Notes: a model not told the origin generated them from the sequence alone. A stretch of 45,285 nt of DNA from JABCPE02 sp963530615 (GCA_963530615.1 CAUSDX010000011.1:1-45285); one strand, 5' to 3'; counted from the stretch's first letter, positions 33,136 to 41,910 are shown. Made by a program: numbers and translations.

Positions 33136-34370
33136 ATGAAACACAAAATAACATTATTTGCATTATTAGGAACAACATTAGGTTTTTCGCAAGATTATAG
33201 CGGAAGAGTAGGTATCAATACAGAAACTCCCAATGCGACATTGGAAGTTAAAGGTAGCCCTAACGATATAGAAGTCATAGATGGCTTTATTCCTCCTAAA
33301 ATTACCTTTACTCAAATTACAGCAAAAACAAATTATAATCATCATCAGACAGGAGCATTGATTTACATTACTGATGCAACTAATTCTGAGGGAATATACA
33401 ATCATCAAAATCAGTTTATCAGAACACAAGGATACTACTATTGGAATGGAACGACTTGGAGACCATTGAAAGGTAAAGATGGAGAACTTGTGCGTATTGA
33501 AACTAATACGAACAGATACGGCTGGGGAGACTCCCTTATAGGCTGAATAATCCTCATAATTACGATACTATTGGAGAGTATGCCGTAGATTTTTCTCTAT
33601 CACAAGTCCCAACAAGTAGAACAGGAGAACAATACGGGGCAACAGGTAGAGCCTCGTTTGCTATTGGAACACATACCATAGTAAGAGGCAGTTATTCTTT
33701 TGCTCACGGAGAAAGGGCATTTGCCACAGGGGGATATTCTTACGCAGGAGGAATAGGAACAAAAGCCACTAATTTTGCTTCTCACGCAAAGGGGCAAGTA
33801 ACCACTGCAAGTGGTTGGACTTCTCATTTGGAAGGATATAATATGATTGCAGATGGGATAAGTTCTCACGCACAGGGGAATAGCACGATTGAGAATTCTT
33901 TTGCCGAACATTCACGAAGGACATATAATTTTTCTCCTACACCCTATTCAAAAACGAGTTTTGATAAACGAGATTTAATAGAAAGTGTGAGAGGCGGAAC
34001 AGGTTTTATTAGCACAGGAGTATATCATCGGACAAACTTATTTGAACGATACAAAAGCGGAGCATTTAAGTATAATGCCCCCAAGAACTGAATTCTGCTA
34101 ATATTCCGAATGCAAGTAAAGGGTTTCACGCTTCAGACCTAAACGAAAAGTTAAATTATCATAACGGAAATGAATGGGGAAACTTATATTACAATGAAGT
34201 TTGCGGATACAGAACCTAGTACCGCAAAGAAAGGAGATTTATATTTTAATACCCAATTAAATACCTATTCGCCTATGATGGAACATCTTGGCGGTCACTT
34301 TGGCAAAGTGTGTTTTTTTTCATTTGTGTTAAAAAACGAGGGAGAGAATCTCCCTCGTTTTGATATATCA
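33136..34370 (+). pseudogene. Frameshifted adhesin-like surface protein with YadA-type head repeats
   Basis: The ATG at 33136 opens a signal peptide (ending GFSQ) and a RVGINTETPNATLEV module. The frame stops at 33546, but the same protein continues in other frames: RLNNPHNYDTIGEYAVDF from 33528, YadA-like head repeats (SYSFAHGERAFATGGYSYAG, then SSHAQGNSTIENSFAEHS), then ELNSANIPNASKGFH from 34085, TYITMKFADTEPSTAKKGDL from 34182 and AYDGTSWRSLWQS from 34271. At least four frameshifts are needed. Three lie in or beside short G or C runs (near 33524, 34078 and 34173) and fit one-base length changes. It ends at a strong terminator. Either a decayed gene or sequencing errors. Confidence 0.8.
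34333..34361. terminator. Bidirectional terminator
   Basis: AAAACGAGGGAGA pairs perfectly with TCTCCCTCGTTTT around a GAA loop (13-bp stem). It serves the pseudogene on the plus strand and the TolC-like gene on the minus strand. Confidence 0.88.
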
Positions 34371-34385
34371 ATATTTGGATAATAA

Positions 34386-35720
34386 CTACTTTGTATAAAA
34401 ATCCAAAATTTTTTGACTAAAAATATAATTATACTTGGCTTGTATGGTTGAACTTTTAGCACTTACATAATTATTTCTTGCGATATGTAAATCATAGATA
34501 CTTGTCCTTTCTGCTTCATAACTTTTTTGGGCAAAATTCAACGCTAATTGGGTGCTTTTCTCGGTTTCTTGGGCAGAAAGGTAAGTTTGGTAATGGCTTT
34601 CCATATCAAAAAACACTTTTTGGATTTGTTGCAATAATTGTTGTTCCTGTATTTTTAATTGATTTTTAGCCATTACTTCATTGATTTTGGCTTGTTCTAC
34701 CTGCAATTTAGTATTCCCTTTATTGAAAATTGGAATATTTACAGATACTCCCACTTGCTGATAAAAATTCGTTTTATATTGGTCAAACAAGGCTTTTTCT
34801 TTGATGATATTTCCCAAATTATCTACCCCTGTAATATCCGTGACCAATGAATTATAATAAAAACTCCCAATTCCAGCACTCAAACTGATACTTGGCAAAA
34901 ATGCGGTTTTTACCACTTCGGTTTGGGCTTCTGCCGATTTAATTTGACTCTGTGCCGACAAAATTAACGGATGTTTTTCTTGTATTTGTGTCAATACATT
35001 TTCTAATGAATGAAAATTATTAGGAAGTTCCTCACTCAACTCCCAATCTTCTACATCAAAACTATGATAATCATTAAGTTGTAAAGTTTGAGAAAGTGTA
35101 AATAAGGCTTTTTTAACTTCTATTTTTGCCTGATTGAGATTTTGATTTTCTTTGGCAAGAGCCGATTGGGCTTCTGCTAAAGTAGTTTGGGCAGTCGTTC
35201 CTACTTCGGCAGTAATTTTTGCTCTTTGATAGCCTTTTTGAGCATTTTCCACTGAACTTTCATAAATTTTTACGATTTCTTTTTGCAAAAGAACCGATAA
35301 ATATTGCTGAATAATTTGCAAAGCAATATTCTCTTTCAAAAGTGCTACATTGTGCTGGGCAACTTCTACATCATAGCTTTTTTTAAGAGCTTCTTTTTGC
35401 AGTCTTCCGCCATTGTAAAGCAATACATTGGCAGATATATTAAGGCCATTATTGAAATTATCATTTCGCCCAATTCCTCCTCGAAAACCTTGCGTTTGCC
35501 CAAATCGTAATTGGTTGCTTATATTTCCACTGGCAGATGGCAATCGCTCGTTTTTTGTTGTTTGGAGATTGTTTTCCTCTATTTTGAGTGAAATTTCTTT
35601 ATCAATCACCTGTAAATTATTTTTCGTAGCATAGTCAATGGCTTCTTGAAGTGTCCATTTCTTTTGAGAAAAAGAAACTAATGGAAAACATAAAATACTG
35701 AAAACAATATATTTTTTCAT
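34386..35720 (-). CDS. TolC-family outer membrane channel protein
   Basis: A 444-aa protein with a signal peptide (cleavage near SFSQ, residue 19). Two similar helical and barrel halves are characteristic of outer membrane efflux proteins: WTLQEAIDYATKNN at the start, long heptad-like helices at about 155-215 and 345-420, and LSAQSQIKSAEAQTEVVKTAFLPSI at the repeat junction. It should form the trimeric outer membrane exit duct for the HlyD-like protein and ABC exporter encoded just upstream. It is the last gene of the peptide locus. The gap to the HlyD gene is only 3 bp, and a strong terminator follows. Confidence 0.92.
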   Translation of the reverse strand: MKKYIVFSILCFPLVSFSQKKWTLQEAIDYATKNNLQVIDKEISLKIEENNLQTTKNERLPSASGNISNQLRFGQTQGFRGGIGRNDNFNNGLNISANVLLYNGGRLQKEALKKSYDVEVAQHNVALLKENIALQIIQQYLSVLLQKEIVKIYESSVENAQKGYQRAKITAEVGTTAQTTLAEAQSALAKENQNLNQAKIEVKKALFTLSQTLQLNDYHSFDVEDWELSEELPNNFHSLENVLTQIQEKHPLILSAQSQIKSAEAQTEVVKTAFLPSISLSAGIGSFYYNSLVTDITGVDNLGNIIKEKALFDQYKTNFYQQVGVSVNIPIFNKGNTKLQVEQAKINEVMAKNQLKIQEQQLLQQIQKVFFDMESHYQTYLSAQETEKSTQLALNFAQKSYEAERTSIYDLHIARNNYVSAKSSTIQAKYNYIFSQKILDFYTK

Positions 35721-35723
35721 AAA

Positions 35724-37028
35724 TTAAGTTTGATAGCCTAATAATTTTCTTATTTGGTAGAAGAACCTTTCTATTAACCTTAAATCTTGTGTTACTATAT
35801 CAGCACTGCCTTTCATTTCCTTATCAAAAATAATATCTTTATTATAAGATGTTTTTAATCCTTTTGGGAGAATAATATAGGCATAGTAATTTCCATCTTT
35901 ATCAGGAATAAGGGATATATTTTTCACTTGTCCTTCTATAATGCCGAATTCTTGATAGCGATAGTTGTCTAATTTAACAAGAACTTTGTTACCTATTGCT
36001 ATTTTTCCTGAATTAGTTGAAGGAATATTCATTCTACCAATTATTCCTTCTTTTTCGTTAGGCATTATTGAAATAATATTTTCTCCCGCAGAAATATGTT
36101 GATTAATTCCTAAAAAATTCTGAAAACTCACAATACCATCGGTGGAAGAAGTAAGAAGATAATTCTGTTCCCATTGAGTAATGGATTTCCTTAATTGTTC
36201 TAAAAGATACAGTGATTGGGCAGAGTAATTGGTTTTATCTTTTACAGAATTTATATTAACATTTTTTTTTGTCTTTTGTAAGTTTTTTGCTCCATCTTCC
36301 AATTGAGATATAGTTATTTTAATACCTTCTATACTTTGTTGAGCCTGTAAAAATTTTAATTTTTCATTTTCAAATTCCATCTTAGAAATAACACCTTGTT
36401 CAAAAAGTAAGGAAGATCTTTCGTAATTTTTCTTTGTAAGGGAATATTTAGCAGTCTCCAAATTTAGTTGTTGTTTGAGTATATTTAGTTGGTTTTTATT
36501 TTCACTGATATTTTGGCTTATAGCAATATCATCAGGAGCGTAAGGTTTTAGATTAGTAAAAAGAATTTCATCTGTAAGGGCTTTTGCAAAATTATTATAG
36601 TCTCCTTGTAATTCTCCCAATCGAAATTGAGATGTTTTAGATAGTGGAAAACTAACTATATCATTCGTATTTATAGAATTTATAATATCTTTTAATTCCA
36701 AAATATCTTGATAGTTGGCTGTAGATTGTAGAACGACAAGAATATCTCCTTTTTGAACTTTTTGTTGATCTTGGATTAGTATTTTTTCAATTTTGGAACT
36801 AATACGAGCCTCTATTTTTTCAGGGGGATTTTGTGAAGATATGATAATAGGAGCATTAATAAATTCAGGATATTTAATAATATAACTCATTATCAGTATT
36901 ATAACTAATATAGCAAAAAATAAAGTATTTCCCCATCTTACCATCCAGTGAGGTGGGGTTGTTAGTATTTCCTGAACATCTTCGGAACGAAGATTGATAT
37001 TATCCAATGTGTTATTATTAGTTTCCAA
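35724..37028 (-). CDS. HlyD-family periplasmic adaptor of the peptide exporter
   Basis: A 434-aa protein. There is one N-terminal membrane helix (about residues 36-54), a first barrel and lipoyl half (ARISSKIEKILIQDQQKVQKGDILVVLQ), a long coiled-coil (about 165-265), and a second lipoyl and barrel part (STDGIVSFQNFLGINQHISAGENI). This is the type I secretion adaptor joining the ABC exporter to TolC. The frame begins with a TTG at 37028, overlapping the exporter gene by 11 bp. Another TTG at 37007 is possible. No ATG fits, so a TTG start by translational coupling is likely. Confidence 0.9.
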   Translation of the reverse strand: METNNNTLDNINLRSEDVQEILTTPPHWMVRWGNTLFFAILVIILIMSYIIKYPEFINAPIIISSQNPPEKIEARISSKIEKILIQDQQKVQKGDILVVLQSTANYQDILELKDIINSINTNDIVSFPLSKTSQFRLGELQGDYNNFAKALTDEILFTNLKPYAPDDIAISQNISENKNQLNILKQQLNLETAKYSLTKKNYERSSLLFEQGVISKMEFENEKLKFLQAQQSIEGIKITISQLEDGAKNLQKTKKNVNINSVKDKTNYSAQSLYLLEQLRKSITQWEQNYLLTSSTDGIVSFQNFLGINQHISAGENIISIMPNEKEGIIGRMNIPSTNSGKIAIGNKVLVKLDNYRYQEFGIIEGQVKNISLIPDKDGNYYAYIILPKGLKTSYNKDIIFDKEMKGSADIVTQDLRLIERFFYQIRKLLGYQT

Positions 37029-39213
37029 GTTCTAATTGATTTTTAATAAGTCTAAAATATTCTCCTTTTAGTTTAATGAGTTCATTATGTGTTCCTTCTT
37101 CTACTACTTTTCCTTTATCAAGAACTATTATTTTGTCAGCATTCTTCACCGTAGATAATCTATGAGCAATTATCACTGCTGTTTTTCCTTTAAAAAATAA
37201 CTCTAGATTTTTCATTATGACCTTCTCATTATTAGCATCTAAAGCACTAGTCGCTTCATCAAAAAATATATAATCAGGAGATTTGTATACTACTCTAGAG
37301 ATAAAAATACGCTGTCTTTGCCCTCCACTTATTCCAATTCCTTCATTTCCTATTTTAGTATTATAACTTAAAGGAAGTTCTTCTATAAAGTCTTTTATAT
37401 TAGCTATTTCTACTGCTTTTTTTAACTTATTTTTGTCTATTATACTTTCTCCAACTGCGATATTACTTGAAATAGTATCATTAAATATATATCCATCTTG
37501 CATTACTACTCCACAATATTTTCTCCAAAATATTGGTGAAAGGTTTTTAAAGTTCACATTTCCTATACTGATGCTACCTTGATTTGGATCATAAAACTTT
37601 AATAGTAATTTTAGTAAAGTTGTTTTGCCACTACCACTAGCACCTACAATAGCTGTAGTTTTTTTTGAGGGAATATTAATATTTAATCCTTCAAAGATAT
37701 AATTTTCAGAACCGACATAACGAAAATATAAATCTTTTATTTCTATATCTTTTTCAGGAAGTTCAGATATATATTCTTGATTATTTTCTTCTTCCTCTTC
37801 TTTATTATGTATTTCATTTAGTCTCTCTAATGATATTTTAGTATCTTGAACCTGTCGAATAAACTCTATTAATTGTAATAGAGGATTGCTCATTTGCCCA
37901 ATAATATATTGCACTGAAAGCATCATTCCCAATGTAATATTTCCATCTAAAACCAGTTTAGCTGTAAAAAAAGTGATTAAAATATCTTTTATCTGGTTTA
38001 TAAAATTACCCCCTATATACTGCCATTGTTCTAATGAAAGAGCTTTTAATTGTATTTTAAAAAGTTTTATTTGAATAAATTCCCAATTCCATCTTTTTTG
38101 CTTTTCAGCATTATACATCTTAATCTCCTGCATTCCATTAATCAATTCTATTACTTTACTTTGCTCTTGAGATACTTGTGAAAATCTTTTATAATCTAAT
38201 TCTCTCCTTTTTTTTAGAAAGAAGAAAATCCAAGAAACATATAATATTGATCCTATAAGATGTATTAAGAATAACTCATAATCATAGAATAACAATATCA
38301 AACTAAATATTATTAGATTAATAAATGAAAAAAGAATATTAAGAGAAGAATTTGTTAAGAGTTGTTCTATACGGCTATGGTCATTTATCCTTTGAAGAAT
38401 ATCACCTGTCATTCTTGTATCAAAAAAATTAATAGGTAGCTTCATAAGTTTAATGAAAAAATCAGAAACTATAGCTATATTAATTCTTGTAGATAAATGT
38501 AATAATATCCATCTTCTAGTTGCTTCTATTCCAATTTTTCCAAAGAACAACATTATCTGACCTAGAAGAATCAAATATATGAAATTGATATCATGATTCT
38601 GAATACCTATATCTACTATACTCTGTGTTAAAAAAGGGACTATAAGAGCCAATATACTACTAGTGACAACTCCTAAAACTAATTGTATAATTAATGACTT
38701 ATACTTTAGTAAATACTTTAATAAAAAATCAAAATTCAGTGTAGATTTCTCTTGAGAATCATTATCATAAAATTTAGGAGTAGGTTCTAAAAGTAGAACA
38801 ATACCCTCTTCTGTCTTATCATTGGCATTTACTCCTATCCATAACCTGATAAATTCTTCTTTTTTATATTTTATAAGTCCATAACTTGGGTCTGATATAT
38901 AAACATTATCATTTTTATCTATTTTGTAAACAACCACAAAATGATATTTATTCCAATGCACAATACAAGGCAATAATGCATCTTTTTTAAAGGTTTCAAA
39001 ATCTATTTGAACTCCTAATGTTCTAAAGCCAATATGTTCCGCTGCATTACTTAATCCAAGTAAATTGCTTCCTTCTCTAGTAGTTTCAGCATAGTATCTT
39101 ATATCTTGTAAAGAAATATTTCTTTTATAATATTTAGAAATTATTTTTATACAAGTAGGACCACAATCCTTAGCATCTGCTTGGATAAAATTAGGAAATT
39201 TTCTTAACTCCAT
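37018..39213 (-). CDS. Peptidase-containing ABC transporter (C39, PCAT)
   Basis: A 731-aa protein. Residues 1-140 form a C39 bacteriocin-type peptidase: Gln11 and catalytic Cys17 in QADAKDCGPTC, the His region HWNKYHFVVVYKI and Asp in SDPSYG. Residues about 165-440 are the six-helix ABC membrane domain. Residues about 480-725 are the ATPase, with Walker A GASGSGKTT, signature ISGGQRQR, Walker B YIFFDEATSALD and the H-loop AHRLS. C39 exporters cut the leader after a GG motif and export the core. Both precursors upstream have GG. It overlaps the SPASM gene by 10 bp. Confidence 0.95.
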   Translation of the reverse strand: MELRKFPNFIQADAKDCGPTCIKIISKYYKRNISLQDIRYYAETTREGSNLLGLSNAAEHIGFRTLGVQIDFETFKKDALLPCIVHWNKYHFVVVYKIDKNDNVYISDPSYGLIKYKKEEFIRLWIGVNANDKTEEGIVLLLEPTPKFYDNDSQEKSTLNFDFLLKYLLKYKSLIIQLVLGVVTSSILALIVPFLTQSIVDIGIQNHDINFIYLILLGQIMLFFGKIGIEATRRWILLHLSTRINIAIVSDFFIKLMKLPINFFDTRMTGDILQRINDHSRIEQLLTNSSLNILFSFINLIIFSLILLFYDYELFLIHLIGSILYVSWIFFFLKKRRELDYKRFSQVSQEQSKVIELINGMQEIKMYNAEKQKRWNWEFIQIKLFKIQLKALSLEQWQYIGGNFINQIKDILITFFTAKLVLDGNITLGMMLSVQYIIGQMSNPLLQLIEFIRQVQDTKISLERLNEIHNKEEEEENNQEYISELPEKDIEIKDLYFRYVGSENYIFEGLNINIPSKKTTAIVGASGSGKTTLLKLLLKFYDPNQGSISIGNVNFKNLSPIFWRKYCGVVMQDGYIFNDTISSNIAVGESIIDKNKLKKAVEIANIKDFIEELPLSYNTKIGNEGIGISGGQRQRIFISRVVYKSPDYIFFDEATSALDANNEKVIMKNLELFFKGKTAVIIAHRLSTVKNADKIIVLDKGKVVEEGTHNELIKLKGEYFRLIKNQLELGN

Positions 39214-40229
39214 ATGTTATTATGTGGGTTATATGAACATTTTTGATTTCTTTCCCATATTTTTTCTTTTTCATTAAATTGGAGTAGATTTGAATCTACA
39301 CACATATATCTATATTCACATAACATACAATCTTTTATCATATCCTTGCTTATTTTCCATAATTTTTGAAAATCTTGTTTTTCAATTATATCTATTATAT
39401 TATCATTTTTGATATTACCAAAAATTTCTTCTGAGTTTGGTGAATTTCGTATATTTAGATTTTCATCAATGTATACCTTTCTATTAAAATAATTATTGAA
39501 CTTTTTAGTCTCAAAAAACAATTTATCTGTTATCAAAAAATTATTTATATTAATAATGTTTTCTCTACTATCCAAAGGCTCTTTAGTATTTATAAGTAAT
39601 AAATGATTTTTAGTTGTTTTCAATGTATTACTATCTGATGAAAAGAAAACTATTCTAGATAATTTTCCATATTCTAAAGAAATTCTATCATAGTCAAAAT
39701 TATAATATATATCATTTTTTACAAATATTTCTAATGTTCTTACAGATGAATATTCAAACTTCTCTAATAAAGGGATAAAGTTTTTCTCGAATAACGCACT
39801 TTCATTAAAGATAAATAAAATAGCCTCACACCCATATTCCTCTATTTGATTAAAAATAGTATTTATATTATCCAACATTAAGTTTGTCACATCAATGATC
39901 ATATTACCTATCTTAAAAGGTCTTTCAAAACTATCTTCTAATTTAGGAAATAAAGATTTATCTACATCAGAAAAAAATATATACTCATTATCGAAAAGAA
40001 ATTCAAAATATTCATCTATAATATGATGAATATCTTTTTCGAAATCGTTATATATGTCCCTAAGTGTTTTTCCTTCATATTTTTCTATAATATCTATTAA
40101 ATCATTAGGGATATAATCAAAATCTTGACGCTGTATATCATAAAGAATTCCCCTAGTTTTACCTTTTACAGGAAAACAACATGCAAAAATATGGAAAGGA
40201 ATATCTATAAAATTGCTATATTTCTTCAT
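39204..40229 (-). CDS. SPASM-domain peptide maturase, grasp-with-spasm type
   Basis: A 341-aa protein. The C-terminus has the SPASM-like cysteine set DCMLCEYRYMC followed by QKCSYNPHNNIW, normally a site for auxiliary iron-sulfur clusters. The N-terminal part (about residues 100-260) resembles a degenerate radical-SAM barrel, but no CX3CX2C cluster motif is present. The only early cysteines are the adjacent pair in IFACCFPV. This matches the grasp-with-spasm SPASM partner family, which pairs with an ATP-grasp enzyme, GG peptides and a C39 exporter. Its exact role, scaffold, leader binding or catalysis, is unknown. It overlaps the genes on both sides. Confidence 0.85.
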   Translation of the reverse strand: MKKYSNFIDIPFHIFACCFPVKGKTRGILYDIQRQDFDYIPNDLIDIIEKYEGKTLRDIYNDFEKDIHHIIDEYFEFLFDNEYIFFSDVDKSLFPKLEDSFERPFKIGNMIIDVTNLMLDNINTIFNQIEEYGCEAILFIFNESALFEKNFIPLLEKFEYSSVRTLEIFVKNDIYYNFDYDRISLEYGKLSRIVFFSSDSNTLKTTKNHLLLINTKEPLDSRENIININNFLITDKLFFETKKFNNYFNRKVYIDENLNIRNSPNSEEIFGNIKNDNIIDIIEKQDFQKLWKISKDMIKDCMLCEYRYMCVDSNLLQFNEKEKIWERNQKCSYNPHNNIWS

Positions 40230-40449
40230 ATTCTTCAGGTATAGTAAAGTTTTGCATTATAGTTTTATAATATGTTGTATTTATCAAGTAGTCTGTATTA
40301 TGCAGTTTAGATTTTGAATACTTAAATATAAAATTCTCTCCTTTTTTTTCGGATAATACATTATCTTTAGTATCAAATAATGTAAAATTAACTTTTGTTT
40401 TTACAAATTTTTCAGATATTGTTAATATCTCTTTTATTTCTTTGTTCAT
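40216..40449 (-). CDS. Small protein between the two maturases
   Basis: A protein of 77-78 aa (ATG at 40449, or 40452 one codon earlier) that I do not recognise. It is Lys/Asn/Thr-rich with alternating hydrophobic residues, so it may be a small beta fold (VKTKVNFTLFDTKDNVL, FIFKYSKSKLH). It has no signal peptide, GG motif or cysteine. It overlaps the end of the ATP-grasp gene by about 38 bp and the start of the SPASM gene by 14 bp. Such packing supports a real, translationally coupled gene. A leader-binding or maturation accessory is one possibility, without direct evidence. Confidence 0.65.
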   Translation of the reverse strand: MNKEIKEILTISEKFVKTKVNFTLFDTKDNVLSEKKGENFIFKYSKSKLHNTDYLINTTYYKTIMQNFTIPEEYEEI

Positions 40450-41455
40450 CATTTTCTATTAGTTTTTTTGCTATTTCTTTTTCTATCAAGTAGTTCCCAC
40501 CATTTGAAACCATTCCGAGTTGCCCCACAGGATTAACTTCTAGAAATATAAAATCGTTATTTTCATCCACTAGCAAGTCTATAGAACCTGTGTTTAATCC
40601 TAATTGCTTCATAGTTTCATATAGTTTTGTTTCTATATTTAAAGGTAGCTTAAATGGAATATTCCTATTAGGTTTTTTTACATTATAGTTTCTAAAATCA
40701 GTCTGTGTTGTTTTATCATTTTGAGAAAATATTGCCATTGAATAGAATTTTTCTTCGAGGAAAAATGTTCTAATTTCAAACTTCTTTTTAATTTCCCTCT
40801 GATACAAACAAGGGAAAAAACATTCTGGCATATTAGCTATATCATCTTCTGTAATAGATTTTGTATACATTTTCAACTCTATACCTTTATAATCAATGAA
40901 AGAAACATCTTTAATGGGTTTAGTTATTATTTTCCCATACTTCTTCCTAAATTCTATTACATTTTTTTTATCTGTAGTTATTATGGTTTCAGGAATTTTT
41001 AGACCATTTTTCTTTGCCAATCCAAGAGATTCAAACTTATTTACACCATTTCTAGTTATACGAATACCTGGTAGCCAATACTGATTTTTATAATCAAAAA
41101 GAGTAAAAAAAGCACTATTAGCATTTGTCAGTTCACTAGATAAATGTCCTATAAATGATTGTAGTAATAAAACTTCAAGTTCAGAGTAATTATTATTTAT
41201 GAAGTCGTTATATAGAGTTTTTCTTTCTGAATTTTGAAACCACCTACGGTAAAATACTGTATTAATTTCATTCGCATACAATATATTTTTCTCATTAGTT
41301 GCTTTTTCTATGTTAAAATCATAAGTAAAGACTCTATCCATATGATAGTCTTCCCCATTAATACGAATAAAATTAGTATAGCCAATATATCTTAACCAGT
41401 CAATGACATCATTAGTTGGCTCATCAATATGATTTTGAGAAATTATTAATATCAT
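40412..41455 (-). CDS. ATP-grasp peptide ligase, grasp-with-spasm type
   Basis: A 347-aa ATP-grasp enzyme. The N-terminal region (MILIISQNHIDEPTNDVIDW) is the pre-ATP-grasp domain of graspetide ligases. The ATP-grasp core has KYGKIITKPIKD near residue 170, LYQREIKKKFEIRTFF near 220, and the metal-binding SIDLLVDENNDFIFLEVNP near 303. Related enzymes form ester or amide links between acidic side chains and Ser, Thr or Lys of a precursor peptide. I use the ATG at 41455. The frame runs 8 codons further to a TTG lying inside a hairpin. It is the first gene after the precursor genes. Confidence 0.92.
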   Translation of the reverse strand: MILIISQNHIDEPTNDVIDWLRYIGYTNFIRINGEDYHMDRVFTYDFNIEKATNEKNILYANEINTVFYRRWFQNSERKTLYNDFINNNYSELEVLLLQSFIGHLSSELTNANSAFFTLFDYKNQYWLPGIRITRNGVNKFESLGLAKKNGLKIPETIITTDKKNVIEFRKKYGKIITKPIKDVSFIDYKGIELKMYTKSITEDDIANMPECFFPCLYQREIKKKFEIRTFFLEEKFYSMAIFSQNDKTTQTDFRNYNVKKPNRNIPFKLPLNIETKLYETMKQLGLNTGSIDLLVDENNDFIFLEVNPVGQLGMVSNGGNYLIEKEIAKKLIENDEQRNKRDINNI

Positions 41456-41471
41456 AACTACATAAAAATAA

Positions 41472-41510
41472 AATCCCAAAAAACATATTTACATATTACT
41501 TTTTGGGATT
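41472..41510 (-). terminator. Hairpin between precursor and maturase genes
   Basis: AATCCCAAAAA pairs with TTTTTGGGATT (41472-41482 with 41500-41510, loop of 17 nt). On the minus strand it is followed by TTATTTTTATG. It sits between precursor 1 and the ATP-grasp gene and looks like a partial terminator or processing stem that lets precursors be made in excess. Confidence 0.65.
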
Positions 41511-41518
41511 ATGATTAG

Positions 41519-41770
41519 TTTTACACTATTGACATTTCAATACGGGAATCTTGATCCGTGTCACTACACTCATATTCATCACCCTTAGATGCTAAACTCC
41601 CCGCACAACCTGTAAGAGTATACCCTCCTGTTATAGATTGCATTTTACGACCTGTGATTTCTTTTTTAAATAAATCACTTTTGATAGATTTTAAACTTTT
41701 CATAATTTTAACAATTTAATGTACACTTTAATTTTACACTATTGACATTTCAATACGGGAATCTTGATCC
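41519..41770. repeat. 39-bp identical segment shared by the two precursor genes
   Basis: 41519-41557 and 41732-41770 are identical over 39 bp. They encode the shared C-terminus, the stop and the bases just after it. Identity at silent and non-coding bases suggests recent duplication or gene conversion. Confidence 0.9.
41521..41703 (-). CDS. GG-leader RiPP precursor peptide 1
   Basis: A 60-aa peptide. The leader (residues 1-27, rich in Lys and Ser) ends MQSITGG, the usual double-glycine site for C39 peptidases. The core of 33 residues starts YTLTGC, has two Cys (33 and 46) and is acidic in its second half, ending SDTDQDSRIEMSIV. Asp, Glu, Ser, Thr and Lys in the core are possible partners for ATP-grasp cross-links. 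The last 11 residues, DQDSRIEMSIV, are identical to those of precursor 2. Both peptides also share LFKKE in the leader and TLTGC at the core start. Confidence 0.88.
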   Translation of the reverse strand: MKSLKSIKSDLFKKEITGRKMQSITGGYTLTGCAGSLASKGDEYECSDTDQDSRIEMSIV

Positions 41771-41910
41771 ATGTCATTACAATCACTTGCTTCTTTAGTT
41801 GCAGTAAATTTACAGCCAGTAAGCGTTAAACCTCCTGAAACTAATTGTAGCTTCTTCTTACTCACCTCTTTCTTAAAGAGACTCGAATTAATTGATTCGA
41901 ACTTTCTCAT
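41734..41910 (-). CDS. GG-leader RiPP precursor peptide 2
   Basis: A 58-aa peptide in an ORF too short for routine cut-offs. The start MRKFESINSSLFKKEVSKK leads to LQLVSGG (residues 21-27), then a 31-residue core LTLTGCKFTATKEASDC..., with Cys33 and Cys44, ending MDQDSRIEMSIV. Length, leader, GG position, first Cys and C-terminus all match precursor 1. It lies 30 bp before precursor 1 and 33 bp after the DUF6624-like gene, on the same strand. The conserved reading frame in a duplicate is good evidence that it is translated. Confidence 0.87.
   Translation of the reverse strand: MRKFESINSSLFKKEVSKKKLQLVSGGLTLTGCKFTATKEASDCNDMDQDSRIEMSIV

Noticed and set aside
33600..33911. Minus-strand 103-aa Cys-rich ORF
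   Set aside because: Antisense to the YadA-like repeat region. The Cys/Ser/Pro richness is the complement of the Ala/Gly/Ser repeats.
41456..41479. N-terminal extension of the ATP-grasp protein from a TTG
   Set aside because: The codons lie in the hairpin after the precursor gene, and the ATG at 41455 gives the expected family start.
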